A stretch of 64,000 nucleotides of DNA from Pseudocoprococcus catus (GTDB lineage: Bacteria > Bacillota > Clostridia > Lachnospirales > Lachnospiraceae), in the NCBI RefSeq assembly GCF_902381825.1, contig NZ_LR698973.1, positions 1,001,416 to 1,065,415 on the forward strand, read 5' to 3'. Shown here in pieces: positions 62,557-64,000 of this stretch (positions are counted from its first letter, which is position 1; each line of letters begins with the position of its first letter). A program made the position numbers and the translations under genes. The notes under the pieces were generated by a model. That model had not been told where the DNA came from. It saw nothing but the letters and a program-made list of their open reading frames with translations, and did no database searches.

Positions 62557-62682
62557 ACATGTAGGTATGCTTTGGGTAATGTGAACAGATTGATAATGAT
62601 TTAACGAAATAAAATCGTGCAATTTGTACATTTTACAAAAAGCAGCAGTTACATCATTCAATTTTAAGGAGGAATTATTCCA

Positions 62683-63882
62683 ATGAACATTTTAGTTATT
62701 AACTGTGGTAGTTCATCATTAAAGTTTCAGTTAATCGATATGACAACAGAAGCTGTACAGGCAAAAGGCCTTTGTGAAAGAATTGGCATTGACGGCAGCC
62801 GTATTGTTTACACACCAGCCGGCGGCGAGAAGATGACAATCGAATCTCCAATGCCTACCCATACAGAAGCAATCAAGCTCGTTCTTGATTGTCTGACAAA
62901 CGCTGAATACGGCGTTATCAAATCTCTTAAAGAGATCAATGCAGTTGGTCACCGTGTTGTCCATGGCGGCGAGAAGTTTGCAAGCTCCACAATCATCACT
63001 GATGAAGTCATCAAAGTTATCGAAGAATGCAACGAACTTGCACCACTTCATAACCCAGCTAACTTAATCGGTATCAATGTTTGCCGTGAACTGATGCCAG
63101 GCGTACCGATGGTAGGCGTATTCGATACAGCTTTCCATCAGACAATGCCTAAGAAAGCATATTTATATGGTCTGCCGATCAAAGCTTACACAGACTACAA
63201 GATCAGAAGATACGGTTTCCACGGAACATCTCACAGCTTCGTATCCAAGAGAGTTGCTGAATTCCTTGGCAAGCCAGTTGAAGATCTTAAGACAATTGTT
63301 TGCCACCTTGGCAACGGTGCAAGTATCTGTGCAGTTGACGGCGGCAAGTCTGTAGATACAAGTATGGGCTTCACACCACTTGCAGGTCTTGTAATGGGTA
63401 CACGTTCAGGTGATATCGATCCAGCTATTCTTGAGTACTATGCGAACAAAGAAGGCCTTACATTAAGCGAAGTAACAACAGTTCTGAACAAGAAATCCGG
63501 TATGGAAGGTCTTACAGGCGGCAAGAGCGACTTCCGTGATCTTGAAGAAGGTTACGAAGCAGGCGATCAGGCTTGTATCGACGCTATCGAAGTCTTCTGC
63601 TACAATGTAGCAAGATTCGTTGGTGCCTATGCAGCATCTCTGAATGGTGTTGACGTTATCGCTTTCACAGCTGGTATCGGTGAGAACAGCGGTTTCGTAA
63701 GAGGCAAGATCTGCGAATATCTTGGATATCTTGGCATTACAATCGATGCAGAGCAGAACAGCAAACGTGGTGAAGATATCATCATCTCCACACCAGATTC
63801 AAAGGTTACAGTTTGCGTAATCCCTACAAATGAAGAGCTGATGATCGCTAGAGATACAAAGGCTTTAGTAGAAGCTCAGTAA
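62683..63882 (+). CDS. ackA: Acetate kinase
   Basis: 399 residues, the usual full length. N-terminal [17 protein letters not shown], the signature [22 protein letters not shown] and [11 protein letters not shown]. It makes ATP from acetyl phosphate in the last step of acetate fermentation. No pta gene is in view on its upstream side. AAGGAGG precedes the ATG, and codon use is that of a highly expressed gene. Confidence 0.98.
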   Translation: MNILVINCGSSSLKFQLIDMTTEAVQAKGLCERIGIDGSRIVYTPAGGEKMTIESPMPTHTEAIKLVLDCLTNAEYGVIKSLKEINAVGHRVVHGGEKFASSTIITDEVIKVIEECNELAPLHNPANLIGINVCRELMPGVPMVGVFDTAFHQTMPKKAYLYGLPIKAYTDYKIRRYGFHGTSHSFVSKRVAEFLGKPVEDLKTIVCHLGNGASICAVDGGKSVDTSMGFTPLAGLVMGTRSGDIDPAILEYYANKEGLTLSEVTTVLNKKSGMEGLTGGKSDFRDLEEGYEAGDQACIDAIEVFCYNVARFVGAYAASLNGVDVIAFTAGIGENSGFVRGKICEYLGYLGITIDAEQNSKRGEDIIISTPDSKVTVCVIPTNEELMIARDTKALVEAQ

Positions 63883-63906
63883 TCGGATCAGATTCTATAT
63901 GAATAC

Positions 63907-63942
63907 AAAGGGACGTATGAATTTTTCATACGTCCCTTTTTG
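63907..63942 (+). terminator. ackA terminator
   Basis: 15-bp perfect stem AAAGGGACGTATGAA (63907-63921) with TTCATACGTCCCTTT (63925-63939), loop TTT, T-run. Confidence 0.95.
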
Positions 63943-63944
63943 CG

Positions 63945-63993
63945 TTGAGAAAGTAGTAGAAGGTGTGATATAATAACCACACAACGAGTGGTT
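63945..63993 (+). promoter_or_regulatory. Promoter with dyad for a gene beyond the window
   Basis: TTGAGA (63945-63950), 18-base spacer, TATAAT (63969-63974). AACCAC (63975-63980) and GTGGTT (63988-63993) form an inverted repeat over the expected start site, which could be an operator. Confidence 0.6.
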
Positions 63994-64000
63994 GTTGGGG

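Overview
The window looks like a chromosome segment of a gut Lachnospiraceae bacterium (Clostridia, low to moderate GC). Pointers are the Firmicutes-type conjugation genes (PcfB, PrgI, Maff2, CD1108 families), the GlpP antiterminator, YhgE/Pip proteins, class B sortase, rubredoxin and a CptIN-like type III toxin-antitoxin locus. Genus cannot be fixed from the sequence alone.

Region 1 (1 to about 29.2 kb) is the right part of an integrative and conjugative element (ICE). It starts inside a relaxase gene and continues with a compact type IV secretion operon: PcfB, LtrC/ArdC-like protein, DUF4314, VirD4 coupling protein, Maff2, VirB6, DUF4313, PrgI/VirB3, VirB4 and the CD1108 cell-wall hydrolase. 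A cargo block follows (11.3-19.4 kb): an XRE regulator, an AraC regulator and a five-gene transport operon (MptD-type ECF transporter plus two exporter-fold ABC half-transporters). Then come ICE accessory genes (small sigma-like factor, DUF3846, a structured spacer, DUF4240, XPD/DinG-type helicase) and an integration module of three tyrosine recombinases plus a TnpC-like DUF6262 protein. The right end of the ICE probably lies between 29.15 and 29.31 kb.

Region 2 (29.3-42.4 kb) is a decaying accessory region. A cupin / carboxymuconolactone decarboxylase / hydrolase / flavodoxin cluster under a MerR-type promoter carries a broken second cupin and a hydrolase with an internal deletion. A peroxide and redox set follows (Bcp, YaaA, rubredoxin, with broken superoxide reductase and thioredoxin). 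Then comes a defence and toxin-antitoxin patch: AbiEi-like antitoxin with a truncated nucleotidyltransferase, a 5'-truncated Fic gene, a MazG-like pyrophosphohydrolase with a GIY-YIG/DUF2075 helicase, an IS110 remnant, and an apparently intact type III toxin-antitoxin locus. In that locus two 46-nt repeats, each predicted to form a pseudoknot, precede a leaky terminator and a ToxN/CptN-like toxin. Gene fragments are dense here (ssb, integrase, AbiEii, IS110, a frameshifted ORF).

Region 3 (42.4-64 kb) is stable housekeeping sequence: a glycerol-3-phosphate dehydrogenase-like operon (GlpA-like, FAD/NAD oxidoreductase, DUF1667) behind a leader terminator, an ECF sigma/anti-sigma pair, the GlpP antiterminator that probably acts on that leader, a histidine phosphatase, GtrA, tRNA-Leu(CAG), two YhgE/Pip membrane proteins, cyclophilin, a TPR protein, sirtuin, an FMN riboswitch with no riboflavin gene after it, an FGGY sugar kinase, a PH-like membrane protein, sortase B with a 142-bp MITE inserted in its upstream region, and acetate kinase.

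The most unusual items are the type III toxin-antitoxin locus with a compensatory base change between its repeats, the six-copy 16-bp repeat filling a 5' UTR, the MITE with perfect terminal repeats and target duplication, the coupling protein gene whose start codon appears to have been lost, and the orphan FMN riboswitch.
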